64,000 nucleotides of DNA. Source: Gordionus sp. m RMFG-2023 (lineage: Eukaryota > Nematomorpha > Gordioida > Chordodea > Parachordodidae). Positions 23,566 through 34,500 of this stretch are shown here, in pieces. The stretch lies in assembly GCF_954871325.1 (NCBI RefSeq), contig NC_088777.1, positions 52,018,002 to 52,082,001 on the forward strand, in the 5' to 3' direction. The notes beneath the pieces were generated by a model, which saw nothing but the letters and a program-made list of their open reading frames with translations, was not told where the DNA came from and did no database searches. Numbering within the stretch: position 1 is the first letter of the stretch; every line of letters starts with the position of its first letter. The position numbers were made by a program, and so were the translations under genes.

Positions 23566-25823
23566 TTATCCATTGAATCTACCAATAAAGAAAGGAGTGT
23601 TAGTTTCTTTACAAATGATGGCGTATAGGAAAGAATGATCCGCTTTGAAAGTTTCCGTTTCTCTGGGATTGATTGGAGTTTCGGTAGATGGAGTATTTCC
23701 CCCATTTTCGTCGAAGGTTACCGTGGCTTCTTGGATGTAGTAATCTAGGGCCAATTTATTGGCAACGGCAGTTAAATCCATACCAGAAAAATCAGCTGTG
23801 CCTGAATAATTTTAGCGTGTTTTAAAAATATTGCTATTACAAATTTTAATTACTATTTTCTAGAAGGAAAGATCATTTATTTTTGGAAACGATTAAACAA
23901 AAAAGTCAAGTAAAATGTTGAAATAGCATGAATTTTTAAATTGTACTATATTAATAATAATATATTATAAAATATCAACCTGGGGTAAAGGGTCACCGAG
24001 GCCGCTGGTCTTAAACTCGGAACTAAGCTCGTAATGAGAAGTGGTTTGGAACTTAGGGATAGAAATGTTGGCAGTCATGGGTTTCAGGGAAGCAAACAAA
24101 GTTTTTATGGTTATGGTATTTTCTAGATGGGTTGCTTCGAAGGCGGTTAGATCCGTGGTGGAATCGGGCAAGACTATGTAAGCCGCATGTTGATCCTTAA
24201 GATAAGGCAATTCTAATACTTTTGTAGATGAACTGGGGTCGTAACCTATTTTGAAAATGCCCGTTTTCTCCATAAAAACTTGAGGCTTAGTCCCCCCAGT
24301 CAAAGTTTTGAACTGGCCTTGGGTCACGGAATCAAATTTGTTATTCCATTTACCCTTAAATTTTTGAGAAAAAAAAATATATTATATCAATTTTGAACAA
24401 AATAATATAGAAAAGAAAGAAAAGAAAGAAAGAAAAGAAAAGAAAGAAAGATAAACAGAATAATTAATAATGTTAGAACTCAAGAAAAGAGTTAAAATAT
24501 ATTAGATTTTTTTATTGCTTCTTCTAAACTTGATTTTGTTCACATTTATAATGCATTAAGATATATGAGTTCTACCTTGATTAGCTTTTTTTTTTAACCA
24601 ATAGAATTTTAGAAGTAAAATAGCTAAAGGCTTTCTAAATTAAACCATTACTTATTCCACTAGATCCATTGTTTGGATAATTTATCAAAAAAAAAATAAT
24701 CAAATAAAAGGATTTTTTTTTAAAAATAACTTTATAAGCAATGGCGCTGGCAACCAAGAATTTAGTGGTGGGAGTGAGTAGGCCAGTTGGAACAAGATTG
24801 GTAAATTTACCTCTCGATGCTTCCCTTACGAATTTGTTGATTTTAGCGGTAGACGCAGCCGTGTTAGAAAAATGTAAGTTATCCATTTGTAAATGAAAAA
24901 ATTTTTGCACCTTATCGGTGTAAGATTTTATTAGATCTATCGAGCTATCGAAGTAGAATCGCTTGGCTTCCATGTAATCGTAATCACCCTGATGTTTTTG
25001 GGCCATGGTATAAAGTCTGGCTTGAGCAGCCGAATGAGCATCCGTTATAGTGGTCAAGCCCAGTTCAGATTCTATAGCTTCGCCCGTGGTTCCCCTGGCA
25101 CCCATATGCAGACTTAGCAGAACGGAGGTTATAGTAAAAGGCGAGTAGAATATGCTTTTTTGATGGCTTTCTTTTGATATTTGTCTTTTTTAAAAATTCA
25201 CAATATTAATTGTGGATATAAATATTTATATAATTTTTTTTTAATATAAATAAAATTTATTTATTACTTGTACATATCAAGTCCTACTTTCCAATTTGAC
25301 TTAACGATTTCCGTTAACGTAGAATTCTTGATGTCTTGTTCGTGATGGACACCTGCTACGTAACCAACTTGCAATCAATTTTTTGGATCATATATAAAAA
25401 AAATTTAAGCTAATACCTTTAATTACTTTATCGTTTTAACACTCATATTGCATTAAAATATATAGGATATAAAAAAAAAATTTGATGTAAAAATAGCTAT
25501 TTGAAATTAAGCTTCTTTTTTAAAAAAAATTATAACATAAATTACCTCTAACAAGATAGTTTGGCCAAGTTTTACAGATAAGTTATTATAAAAATACATT
25601 TAGGTAATCAAAGTATAAATATAATAAATTATAGCATTTTATACCATTGTAAAGAAATCATTCAAAATTTAAAAAGTGTTTCATTTTTCAAACTTGATTA
25701 AAAATAAGTAAATACAAATAGTTTGAGATTATACTGTTTTACAAATAAAAATTCTATGATTGAATATAAAGTATGTATTTTTTTTATACCGAATATAAGG
25801 AATAGGGTTAAAAATTTCATCAT
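23566..25823 (-). CDS. Serpin A, five exons, one-base frameshift before the reactive loop
   Basis: Minus strand. Exons: 25790-25823, 25268-25367, 24731-25184, 23980-24354 and 23566-23801. Exon 1 starts at a double ATG and encodes MMKFLTLFLIF; exon 2 completes the signal peptide (VGYVAG) and encodes helix A (SNWKVGLDMYK). Exon 3 has KSIFYSPFTITSVLLSL and the TAYK-equivalent s3A strand; exon 4 has KWNNKFD through s5A; exon 5 has the hinge (FDENGGNTPS), reactive loop and FKADHSFLYAI..PFFIGRF. Introns are GT-AG with phases 1, 2, 0 and 1, as in serpin B. Exon 4 has 375 bases against 376 in B, one base missing near 23990 (GGTGACCC). As read, translation leaves frame there and stops about ten codons into exon 5, giving ~330 residues without the loop. 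Exon 5 itself is intact. This is a real pseudogenisation or a sequence error. Confidence 0.85.
24412..24455. repeat. (AAAG)n-type repeat inside serpin A intron 3
   Basis: Imperfect purine-rich array, the complement of the CTTT arrays elsewhere. The equivalent intron of serpin B lacks it. Confidence 0.8.
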
Positions 25824-26331
25824 TTTTGCATTAAGGAGAATATAAAATTTAGGAATTTTAGATAGAAAAAAATACTGAATAATTCAAAGGATAATTAATT
25901 TTAATTATTATTTATTCGAATAAAAAAAAATTTTAATTTAAGCATCAGATTCTTTCTGTAAAAATCTTTTCCAGATATATATGATCGTTCATATGATTAG
26001 ATAAGATTTTTTAAATGGTAATTTCTCTTCGTTAAAAAAAAAATTCCCCAATTTTTAGCTATACCCATCAGAGGGAAAAAAAACCATATTTTTATTTTTT
26101 AAATGTGGAAATTCGATTTAAATTTAAAATTAAATGTAAGAAGAAGAGTATATTTATTTATTTTTTCACATAATCTTTTAAAAATATTATATTATCTTTA
26201 TTGAATTAATATAAAAATCTAAAAGATATTTAACTTTCATATAATGTCCATTTGTTATAATTTCGTTATATCGTCAATTTATATCAAGGTAAGTTATAAT
26301 AATAGTAAAAAAATATAATATTAGTAAATCA

Positions 26332-26332
26332 C

Positions 26333-26400
<68 letters not shown>
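26332..26400. repeat. (CTTT)n microsatellite
   Basis: About 17 perfect units, just upstream (5') of the serpin A duplication block on the minus strand. Confidence 0.95.
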
Positions 26401-26610
26401 ATTTTATTAATAATAACTATTATTCTTTTACTATTATTCTTAATAAGTTCATATATTTAAATTCGCATCAACCATAAGCATAAATATATGGAGGGATTCT
26501 CTCTCCCCTCTATACCCCCCTTTGGGCGTTGGATGTTTTTAAACTTATATTTTAAATAATTTTATTAGCAAATAAATTGTGTATACACATAAATATATAA
26601 AACTGTTCAC

Positions 26611-26732
26611 CGCCGGCATTAGATCCCCATCCCGGAAAAACCACCAATTAAAATGAGCAGAATTGTCAGGTTCGCCCGCTAATATTTTCTTATATGGTGG
26701 TGACGCCGCGTGTTTAAGTATTTGAAAAATGC
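26611..26732 (-). CDS. Orphan internal exon, unknown product
   Basis: A minus-strand exon of 122 nt with acceptor TTAAATAG and donor GCCGGCG|GTGAAC. It encodes IFQILKHAASPPYKKILAGE, then PDNSAHFNWWFFRDGDLMPA, open throughout, with far more G+C than its surroundings. The GEP..WWF.RDGDL arrangement faintly recalls the C-to-F strand region of an Ig-like domain, but the expected cysteine is absent, so I do not assign it. Phase 1 in, phase 0 out: it cannot splice directly into serpin A exon 1 or 2. It has no counterpart in the serpin B block, so it belongs to another minus-strand gene. Confidence 0.45.
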
Positions 26733-26987
26733 CTATTTAATCATAATTTGTATATAAAATTATTTTATTTTTTTTTAACTCATAATGTTTAAAATTATTG
26801 ATATATATTGATAGGTACACTTATTGCAATTAAATTATGCTAGAAAATAACCGTGGTAATTGAAAATAGGGAAGCGATCTTCGAAACTTTTCAGTGAAGA
26901 ATGAGTTCTAGTTGATTATAGTGCTGTTAAAACGTCAGGAATCTCGTCCGGCGAATCAAAATTTGAGTCGTTTTTTTTTGTGTGAAA

Positions 26988-27200
26988 ATGAACCATAATA
27001 GAAAAGTGACAATTGTCGTAATCTTTATTTTTTTTAAGACTCTTTTGATTTTTTTTTTGTTTGAGGCAAATGGGCAAAATATTCCATTCCAAATGAAGAT
27101 TCATAACAAGGAAGAGACGAGCACTTCCCGTATAGCGCTTTGCTTAGTAAAATCGAAATATGTGATTAGTGAAAGGTGTGGATGTTTGATTGATAAATAG
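26988..27200 (+). CDS. Candidate small secreted peptide, 70 aa
   Basis: A single-exon frame starts at ATG 26988 (context AAAATGA; an in-frame GTG lies just upstream) and ends TAG 27198-27200. A poly(A) signal (AATAAAAA) lies at about 27246. The N-terminus (MNHNRK, then VTIVVIFIFFKTLLIFFLF) is a strong signal-peptide candidate with a likely cut after EANG. The predicted mature part is about 41 residues (QNIPFQMKIHNKEETSTSRI..) and has three cysteines near its end (C..ERCGC). It could be a secreted peptide or a chance frame. A short MITE-1-like end (about 26919-26970) lies immediately 5'. Confidence 0.35.
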   Translation: MNHNRKVTIVVIFIFFKTLLIFFLFEANGQNIPFQMKIHNKEETSTSRIALCLVKSKYVISERCGCLIDK

Positions 27201-27304
27201 TTTAGAAATCTTTTTTTTTTATTATTTTAAAAGGCTAAATTTTGATTTATAAATAAAAATATATTAATTAATATTGTTATATTTTACAATAAATTTAGAC
27301 TTAT

Positions 27305-27319
27305 ATTTGATTTATTTAT
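27305..27319. repeat. Left 15-bp target duplication of the LINE
   Basis: ATTTGATTTATTTAT, repeated exactly at 31631-31645 on the far side of the LINE. Confidence 0.85.
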
Positions 27320-30300
27320 GTATATTTTTTTATCTCTCCCAAAATCCTACCTTCAGCCTCATCGCGGCGGAGGAGTAGCAACGTCTTTTGGCGGCTAATG
27401 GAGGTCTAAAAGGTTTCTCTGTGATCTGGGCCAGATTAAGGTCACCGTTTCCTAGACGGGGTGTAAAAACCACTTAAAGGTGGTTGATGTAAGGAAGGGC
27501 ATCCGATTGTAAAAATCTTGCTACAAAATCTTCTAATGATTACAACAAAGCATAGGCGGGGTACAGCCCAAAGTACCCCTTGGGCCTCCTTATCCGCTTA
27601 CGACAAAAAGAAGGATAGGATATCTGGTGGAACCACGATTCGTCAAAATGAAACTTATAATGATATCATAAACAACCTGGGGGAAACCAATTTACGGGGG
27701 ATAGAGTAAGGGGCGTGACATGGAATGTTGGGAGTATGACGGGAAGAGCGGTAAAAGTTGTTGATGCATTGCATAGAAGGCATATAGATGTGTGCTGCAT
27801 ACAGGAGACCAGATGGAAAGGTAATGGCGCATGTAAATTCTTCTGGTAAGAAGATAATATTGGTAAGGCTGGAGTTTGGTTATTGGTTGCGAAAAAATTG
27901 GTGGACAAAGTAGTCAAAGTGAGAAAGCTAGATAACCAGATAATGGTTATCAAAATTAGAAAGCTATATAATATTATCTCGGCATATGTTCCTCAGATTG
28001 GTAGAAGTGAAGAAGAGAAAGATATATTTTGGGACAGTCTATTGGAGGTGACATCGAGACTGGCAAATGGAGAGAGGAATATCCTGGCTGGTAATCTGAT
28101 TTAAATGTGCGAACGAGTAGTGAGGGATATGAGGGAGTATATGGAGGATTCAATTACGGCATGAAAAATCTGTGAGGGGAGAGGATATTAGATTTTAGTG
28201 ATTCTATGGATATGATTGTCTGTGATACAATGTTTAAGAAAGAATGGTTATTTATGTCGGCTAGTACCAAAAGTGCAGTTAATTACTTGATAATAAAGAA
28301 ATGTGATGGAAGTAGAGTAAAAAATGGGGAAGTGATACCGGGAGAGGAATGTATTAATCAGTATCGACTTGTTATAAGAGATCTCATTTTTAAAGGCACT
28401 AGGATCACTAAAAGAAAGTTTGTGCCAAGAAGGTTTGGAAATTGGAGAAAAGTACTAGACGTCAATTCAATATGACATTGGCGATAAGGAAGGTGGAGGT
28501 GGCACAAGGATGGGAAGTCATGAAGAAAACCTGGGTGATGACGACTGAGGTGGTATGTGGATGGACAAAAGGTGGAACGCGGAGGTAGCGAAAGCTGAGT
28601 AAATGGAAGCAAAGGGACTGAAAATTAATGCAGCAAAGACAAAGGTTATGATTGGTGGAGAAAATCTAAAGATGAAGGAATCCAATAAGTGGCCTTGTGG
28701 TGTATGTGGGAAAGAAGTTGCTAGAAATTCAATCCAATGCACCAGATGCCAGAAGTTACTTCCTTTATAACTTTCCCCTATTTGCGGGAAAGTGGAATTA
28801 ACTGGATGCCTTGGCCTTTATGGCTTTGGCATCCCTAAGGCTTTATTAAATCAAATTTTTATATAACACAAATATAAAGAAAAACAATAATGAGTATATA
28901 ACCCGGTATAATAAGTATTTATACAAATAAATAAAAGGGGATGATTCGTTCTGAGAGGTTATATTGTTTTTAAATATTTGATTTAATTGAGTAGATCGGC
29001 TGAGTTGATTGATATCTGGTCCCAGTGATATGATAATGTTGTATCCATGCTGGGTAAGTTCGATAGTAAGGACGGGGTGCTAACAGAAGATTCTTCCCCA
29101 AAGATGGAATTTTCCTATTGTTGCGTTGCAGGGTGATTTGTCCTGTGAGGATCCGGTCTCCGAATATATCCAGATGTTCTCTTTGTGCCATCCAGACCTG
29201 TGATAGTTCGTCTGCGGGATTTTCTTCGGATGGGATCCATTGTATGTTTTGAGATATGCTAGCTAAATTTCTAAGGCCGATTTTTAGGAGGAGCTGTGTG
29301 ATGACGATTTCGATGGACGGGGACCGAGAATCACCTTTCTTGTAAGTATAGTAGGTGACCGTGGAGTCGGTGAAGATCATAGGCCTTTGTTCGCTACTGA
29401 GGGCTAGAATTGCTCCCATTCTGGCGGCTAATACTTCTTTTGCGTTAATATGTTGTATTGCGTGGGACGGAATGTTAAATAGGAGGCAGGCCTCATTGTA
29501 GGAGATTGACTTGAGTTCGGTTTCCCAGATACATATGCCTATATGTGAGTTGGAGGCATCGGTATATACCGGGGTATCAGCATAATAACGGAGTGAGAGA
29601 GGGACCTTCATGGCTTCAATAATCAGGCTTGCCTTTTGGAACGCCAGATAGGTATCCGTTATAGGAGCTAGGGTAGAATTATTCATGGTATAATACGGAG
29701 AGAATAATCTTGACATCCCTGTTATTGTATATGCGTAATGGTTCACCACACCTAGCACTTTTGCAGCTAGTATACGGCCCAGTTCAAGGTGTTGATATGA
29801 ATGACGTAGGAATATGGCTAAGCCTTTTTCGAGTCTCCTTCTAGTATTTGCATCAGCTTGAATGGTCTTGGTGGTGAGATTGATAGGAATGCCCAGGTAA
29901 GTAATTTGGTCCGTTGGATCGAGTACAGATTTTTCGGGGGCTATCTGCAAACCCCAGCCTTCCAGCGTACAACGCAACGATCTGGTAGACCATTTGACAT
30001 CAAATTCATTTTCACCATAGATGAGGATGTCGACGAGATAAACGTTGTAGCTGGCCTTTCTTACAGTCTTGGCGCAGGCATCTAAGATTATAGACTGTAA
30101 GCAGTATGGGCTGAAAGATGCACCCATTGGTAGGACTTTATAGGCATAGTTAGTATTATCGAATCGGACGCCGAAGAATCTGCGCACACTTGAGGCTAGG
30201 GGATGGAAAAGAACGCAGATCGGATGTCTATTTTACACGCGAATTTTGCTTGATCCTTATTAGTGGACATTAGAGGTATAGACTTCAATTTGAACGGGTA

Positions 30301-31630
30301 ATGTAAGAAGTTCTTTGAAACTTGGGCGAAATCGCTAATTACCCTGGGAGAACCGTCAGCTTTGGGAATGACGTATAAGGGAAAGCAAATCTGCGAAGGG
30401 TCGTCAGAGGGTTCGATAATTTCGGCGTCTAGGAGCTGACGGATGATATCACGGTATTTTCTGTGTACGCCTACTGGACCACTATGGCGGAAGAAGGTAT
30501 TATTGTTATTGTTTATTTTGAGGTGGTCCAGCCTTGGTTGGAATCCGCGCCTTGCGACTCGTTTGGTGAAGTTGGACATTAATGGCCCAATGGTGAGTCT
30601 AGCGGTACTGATGTTCAGTGTTGGGAGGGCCTCAAGCTGTGCGTCAGTGAAAATGCCACGGCTGCCTGGCCGATTGATGCCGGCGAGGATTCCGGTAAGA
30701 TCGGGTGCTGCCGTGGAACCCACCTGGGGCATACCAGGATCATCCGTACTATAGATCGTGTCATCTAGTTCCGTGATGATTGACATAGCTGAGTCGTCCG
30801 CTCCCGGAGCTGCTTGAGGGAGGGAGACAGTAGTTGGACTAGGTATCCACCATTCCGGAATTCCCGAGTCCTCTGACAAAAAGGACGGTGTGTCTGATTC
30901 GTCAGCAGCGCTAGCGTTCGGACAAAACGGGGGAGATTGATATTACCTTTGTTCGTAGAACGTGCATAAAACGGGTATATAATAATGATAACAGTCTGGA
31001 TATTGGCTTTGGGTTAACCCTAGGGAAAGTGGATAAGTTCTGTTATTTGGGTGATATACTAAACGTAGATGGTGGTGTAGATTCAGCTTTCGTTACAAGG
31101 GCCAGGCAAGCATGGAAGAAGTTCAGAGTGATGTCATCTGTTCTAACAAATAAAACAGTCTCCCTGAAGTTAAATGGGAAAATTTACGTAAGCTGTGTGA
31201 GGAGTTGTTTAGTTTATGGCGGCAAAACATGGGCAATAAAAGCGAGTCACGAAGCCAAATTAGAAAGAACAGAGATGTGGATGATTAGATGGATGTGTGG
31301 GTTATCTCTGAGAGAGAGAAATTAGCAAGGCAAGCATGATTGGAGTACAGAAAGTGATTGGAGTGGTAATGCGACGAAATAGACTAAGATGGTTTGGGCA
31401 TGTGAAACGTAATGACAAAAGATGATGGGTAAAGGGATGCACCTTGATGGAAGTAGGAGGATCAAGACCTAGAGGAAGGCCCAAGATAACGTGGACAAAT
31501 GTGATAGGGGTGGATATGAGAAGCATGAATCTTACAAATATTGATGGTCAGGACCATCAAGAATGGAAAGGAAAAATCAGAGGGTAAACTGGCCTGCCTT
31601 TGTAAATCTGAAAGGAGACGAAGAAGAAGA
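27320..31630 (+). mobile_element. LINE retrotransposon, defective, with nested fossil
   Basis: Plus-strand non-LTR element of the type often mis-annotated in animals as 'craniofacial development protein 2-like'. It is bounded by a perfect 15-bp target duplication and ends in a GACGAAGAAGAAGAA tail. In order: a 5' region with GGAAGGGCATCCG; an endonuclease part from 27712 (WNVGSMTGR, CIQETRWKG, ISAYVPQIG); the SMDMIVCDTMFKK..VIPGEECINQYRL block at 28200-28475; KGLKINAAKTKVM at 28617; a cysteine knuckle (CGVCGKEVARNSIQCTRCQK) up to 28757; and, beyond the insertion, FCYLGDILNVDGG to WMIRWMCGLS (31029-31300) and RNRLRWFGHVKR..RPRGRPKITW. Missing is the RT palm between about 28480 and 28600, deleted before or after insertion. 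Stops and frameshifts at about 27845, 28102, 28140 and 31322 confirm it is dead. The clade (RTE- or CR1-related) is left open. Confidence 0.85.
28757..30935 (-). mobile_element. RT-RNase H retroelement fossil (DIRS-like/LTR kin) inserted in the LINE
   Basis: A roughly 2.2 kb minus-strand insertion splits the LINE between its cysteine knuckle and its C-terminal region. It holds an N-terminal linker region, a reverse transcriptase domain and a directly following RNase H domain. The layout and local sequence resemble DIRS/Ngaro-type elements more than classical Ty3/Gypsy, but the clade is not settled. No recombinase, integrase, gag or terminal repeats were found, so it is a partial copy. It looks broken, with about one or two breaks in the part that remains. 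It is much better preserved than the Gypsy fossil, so it is younger, and younger than the LINE it sits in. Confidence 0.65.
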
Positions 31631-31645
31631 ATTTGATTTATTTAT
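31631..31645. repeat. Right 15-bp target duplication of the LINE
   Basis: ATTTGATTTATTTAT, an exact match to 27305-27319. Confidence 0.85.
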
Positions 31646-31856
31646 TATAATAGTTAATTTTGCATCAAGCGTAAATATTTTTCAGAAATATATAAAATAA
31701 ATAAAGACGTAGAATTTTATATTTTGCACTTTAGTCAGAACCTCTAGAAGAATTAGAATGTTTCCAATAGATGGAAATTTAAAATGTTCACAAGTAGTCA
31801 GATTTAGTAAAGTCTATAGATTTAAAAAAAATAAATAAACAAAAATGTTTCTTTAA

Positions 31857-32145
31857 ATGAGTCAATGTTTTTCAACCAATTTTTCAACTTTAAATTGTTT
31901 GTGCAAAATCTGCTCTTCACCAAACATGGGTCTGATTTCTCTTATATTCCAATCTTTAAACAATGTGGTAAACTACTATTATAGAAAACTTCATTTTTTT
32001 CCCATATCAGCTCATAATGCCAACGTTGAAAGAATTTTCCTTAATCAATAAGCCAAATGAGAATAATAGATTATCCGTGTTCATTCTGGCAAAGAGTTCT
32101 ATAAATTTTTTAGAGATAAAGACCTATATTATGAAAAAGGAATAA
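31857..32145 (+). pseudogene. hAT transposase C-terminal (dimerisation) relic
   Basis: The plus strand reads FPISAHNANVERIFLNQ and stops at 32049-32051. In a shifted frame the next residues (NRLSVFILAKSSINFLEIK..) fit what follows in the hAT C-terminal dimerisation domain ('hATC': LP.SNA.VER.FS ... RN.L......LL.IK). It is short, has no transposon ends, and differs in sequence from the hAT-B transposase. It probably derives from a third hAT lineage. Confidence 0.45.
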
Positions 32146-33294
32146 AAAAAAAATTTGATTTGTGAATATAATATTTGATTTATTTATACAATTATAACAA
32201 TATATGAATCCGGATATCACATTATAATAGTCAGTGGGGTCGCTAGGAGGAGGCGCGAAAGGGCTCGAGCCCTCTGAAAAATTTGAATAGCCCCCTGAAT
32301 GATTTCTTCTATAATTCTATTGAGTGATATATAGATTTAATTTTATTAAAAATTAATAAAACTATCTAAATTTTTATTGAACGAATACAATTTTAATTAT
32401 TAGATTAGATTTTATATATAAATTATATGTTCACTCTGTCAACTTGGAATCGAATTCTGTGTTAAAAATATATCAATATCACTCACTAAATATTAAATTA
32501 GAATTAACAGTTGAAGCTTAATTGACTTTTATTATTTAAATTATTATATAACCTTAATTAAATAAATATAATCATTTTTTAATTAAAAATTAACAAATTT
32601 AATATTGTAATTAGCCGAGTTCAAAATCACTAATTAACTATATTTTGACTATTAATTTTATTATCATGTCTCTTTCTAAAATTATCTTCAAGGTCCAAAT
32701 CCAAATGAGTATAAGATATTTATTTATAAAAAGTAAGTAGATAAATAGTTTATAATCCTTTATAATATATTATTATTTATAAAATATTAGGTAAAATGCC
32801 ACCTTTACAGACATATTTGACAGTTATATAATATATTACAGTTAATAATTTTAAAATCTTAATAATAATGCTTTTGATAATAAATATAAGTAACAATTTG
32901 CATTCAATTATTTCTATTTATTAAATATATTATTAAAATTAAACTTCTTATTATTCATCCCACAATGGATGTAATAAATTAGACATCTTTTCTTCTCTTT
33001 TTTCACGTGTTTTTAGGAAAGCTATTTTTTTTCTTCTTTGAAAAACAGTTTTGAGTTAAATTTTTAATACTAATATATTTTTAATATCGTTACAATCTAT
33101 TATTATTTTAAGATATTATAAACCAACTAGAGGTGGTGATATATAAAATATTAATTACTTTCATCATAAGACTCTGGTTCTTATTTTATTGAACCCGGAC
33201 CCTCAACCCTCCTGGACCCTCGTATTTTGGCTGAACCCGGACCCTTTTAAAAAGTGGATGGTCCAGGGGTTCAGGGTGTTAAAAATTTTTAACT

Positions 33295-33500
33295 TAAATT
33301 TTTTTTTTTTTAATTAATGTAAAAAATATATTTTTAAAAAATAATATAAAATTTTTATAATTTTATTAATTTTTAAAAAAATAATGTAAAATTTTTATAA
33401 TTTTATTAATTTTTAAAAAAAATAATGTAAAATTTTATAATTTTTTATTAATTTTTAAAAAAATAATGTAAAATTTTTATAATTTTATTAATTTTTTTTG
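33295..33500. repeat. 42-bp tandem array inside hAT-B
   Basis: Four near-identical units each containing AATAATGTAAAATTTTTATA and ATTTTATTAATTTTT, immediately before the first transposase exon. A splice acceptor (TTTTTTTTGTAG) closes the array. Confidence 0.8.
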
Positions 33501-34500
33501 TAGAATCTCCCTAAAAATAGTCACTTTAAAACTATAATTGATAAAGCAAGGGATGTTGTAAAATATTTAAGAACTCCCACAATTGTTAGAATATTAAAAT
33601 CCATGAAAAGGTAAATGGCAATTTTAGATTGCACAACACGTTGATCCTCTATGTGTATGATGCTAGAGCGATTATTAAGTTTGAAAGATTTCTGTAATGA
33701 TTTTATCATAGGAGTATGTGAATTTTCAGAAGATGATTGGAATCAAGTAAAAGAGCTTACTAATGTGCTGGTTCCTTTAAAAATAACAAGATTAAGAGTG
33801 CAAGCTGAACAATTATGTTTATCGGATTTTTATGGCATATGGTTAAGATGTCGATTAGAGTTAGGGAGATTAACAAGTTCTTTTCAAATGAAGTATTAGA
33901 AAATACGAAAATAAGAGAGCAACAATATTTACAAAAGAGTGTTGTATATGCTTCGATATATTTAGACCCGCTATATCAGGTTTTATTAAGTAGTGAGCAA
34001 AAACAAATGGCTATAGACCATCTTGAAGATTTATGGCATACCCAAAACTCTATTATTTACAATACATTAGTGGTTACAGCAATATCTACTGGTTGTAGCG
34101 ATAACAATGATAATGATAACGATATTGATGATCTGGAAATTTTACTATTAGATAGAGAAAAAAAAATTAAATTATCATCTGATAGAAAGGGTAAAAAATA
34201 TCTATTGTACCTTTAATAAAAAAGTTCTCGAAAGTTATGAGAATAAATAGAGATGCAAACATTTTAAAATTCTGGGAGGAAAATTCTTCAATATATCCAG
34301 AATTATATATTTTTTCTAGAATCGTCATGGCTGTACCGGCGACACAAGTACAATAATTTATGTATTATAAAAATGACTATCTATTTTAGGTAAGCGTAGA
34401 ACGTGGATTTTCATCGTTGACTAATTTACGTGGAAATCTGAAGGATGATATGTTAGAAGATATCATGATTGTGCGATTGAATAAAATATTTAAAATATAA
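33501..34500 (+). pseudogene. hAT-B transposase (C-terminal half), inactivated
   Basis: Starts after a TTTTTTTTGTAG acceptor. Readable blocks in order: KNSHFKTIIDKARDVVKYLR (33510 on), LDCTTR, MLERLLSLKDFCND, EQLCLSDFYGIWLRC, YASIYLDPLYQVLLSSEQK, FWEENSSIYPELYIFSRIVM and VPATQ. A 42-bp intron (34348-34389, CAA|GT..TTTTAG|GTA) follows, then VSVERGFSSLTNLRGNLKDD ending IFKI at 34500. The last part is the conserved hAT dimerisation domain. An in-frame stop near 33615 and frameshifts near 33890 and 34205 inactivate it. The BED finger and N-terminal half are absent. Confidence 0.8.

Larger units (their letters stand above)
23210..26200. repeat. Segmental duplication block A (serpin A and flanks)
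   Basis: Matches block B (about 37705-43720) in the same order and orientation. The match covers the 3' flank, all five serpin exons, the introns where not interrupted, and a 5' flank with landmarks such as TTTAGATTCTTCTGT-like, CATATGATCG-like and AAATGTGGAA-like words. Block A is about 3.0 kb; block B has grown to about 6.0 kb through insertions. Confidence 0.75.

Noticed and set aside
29858-30754. Plus-strand frames of 75 and 103 codons
   Set aside because: Shadows of the minus-strand retroelement fossil.
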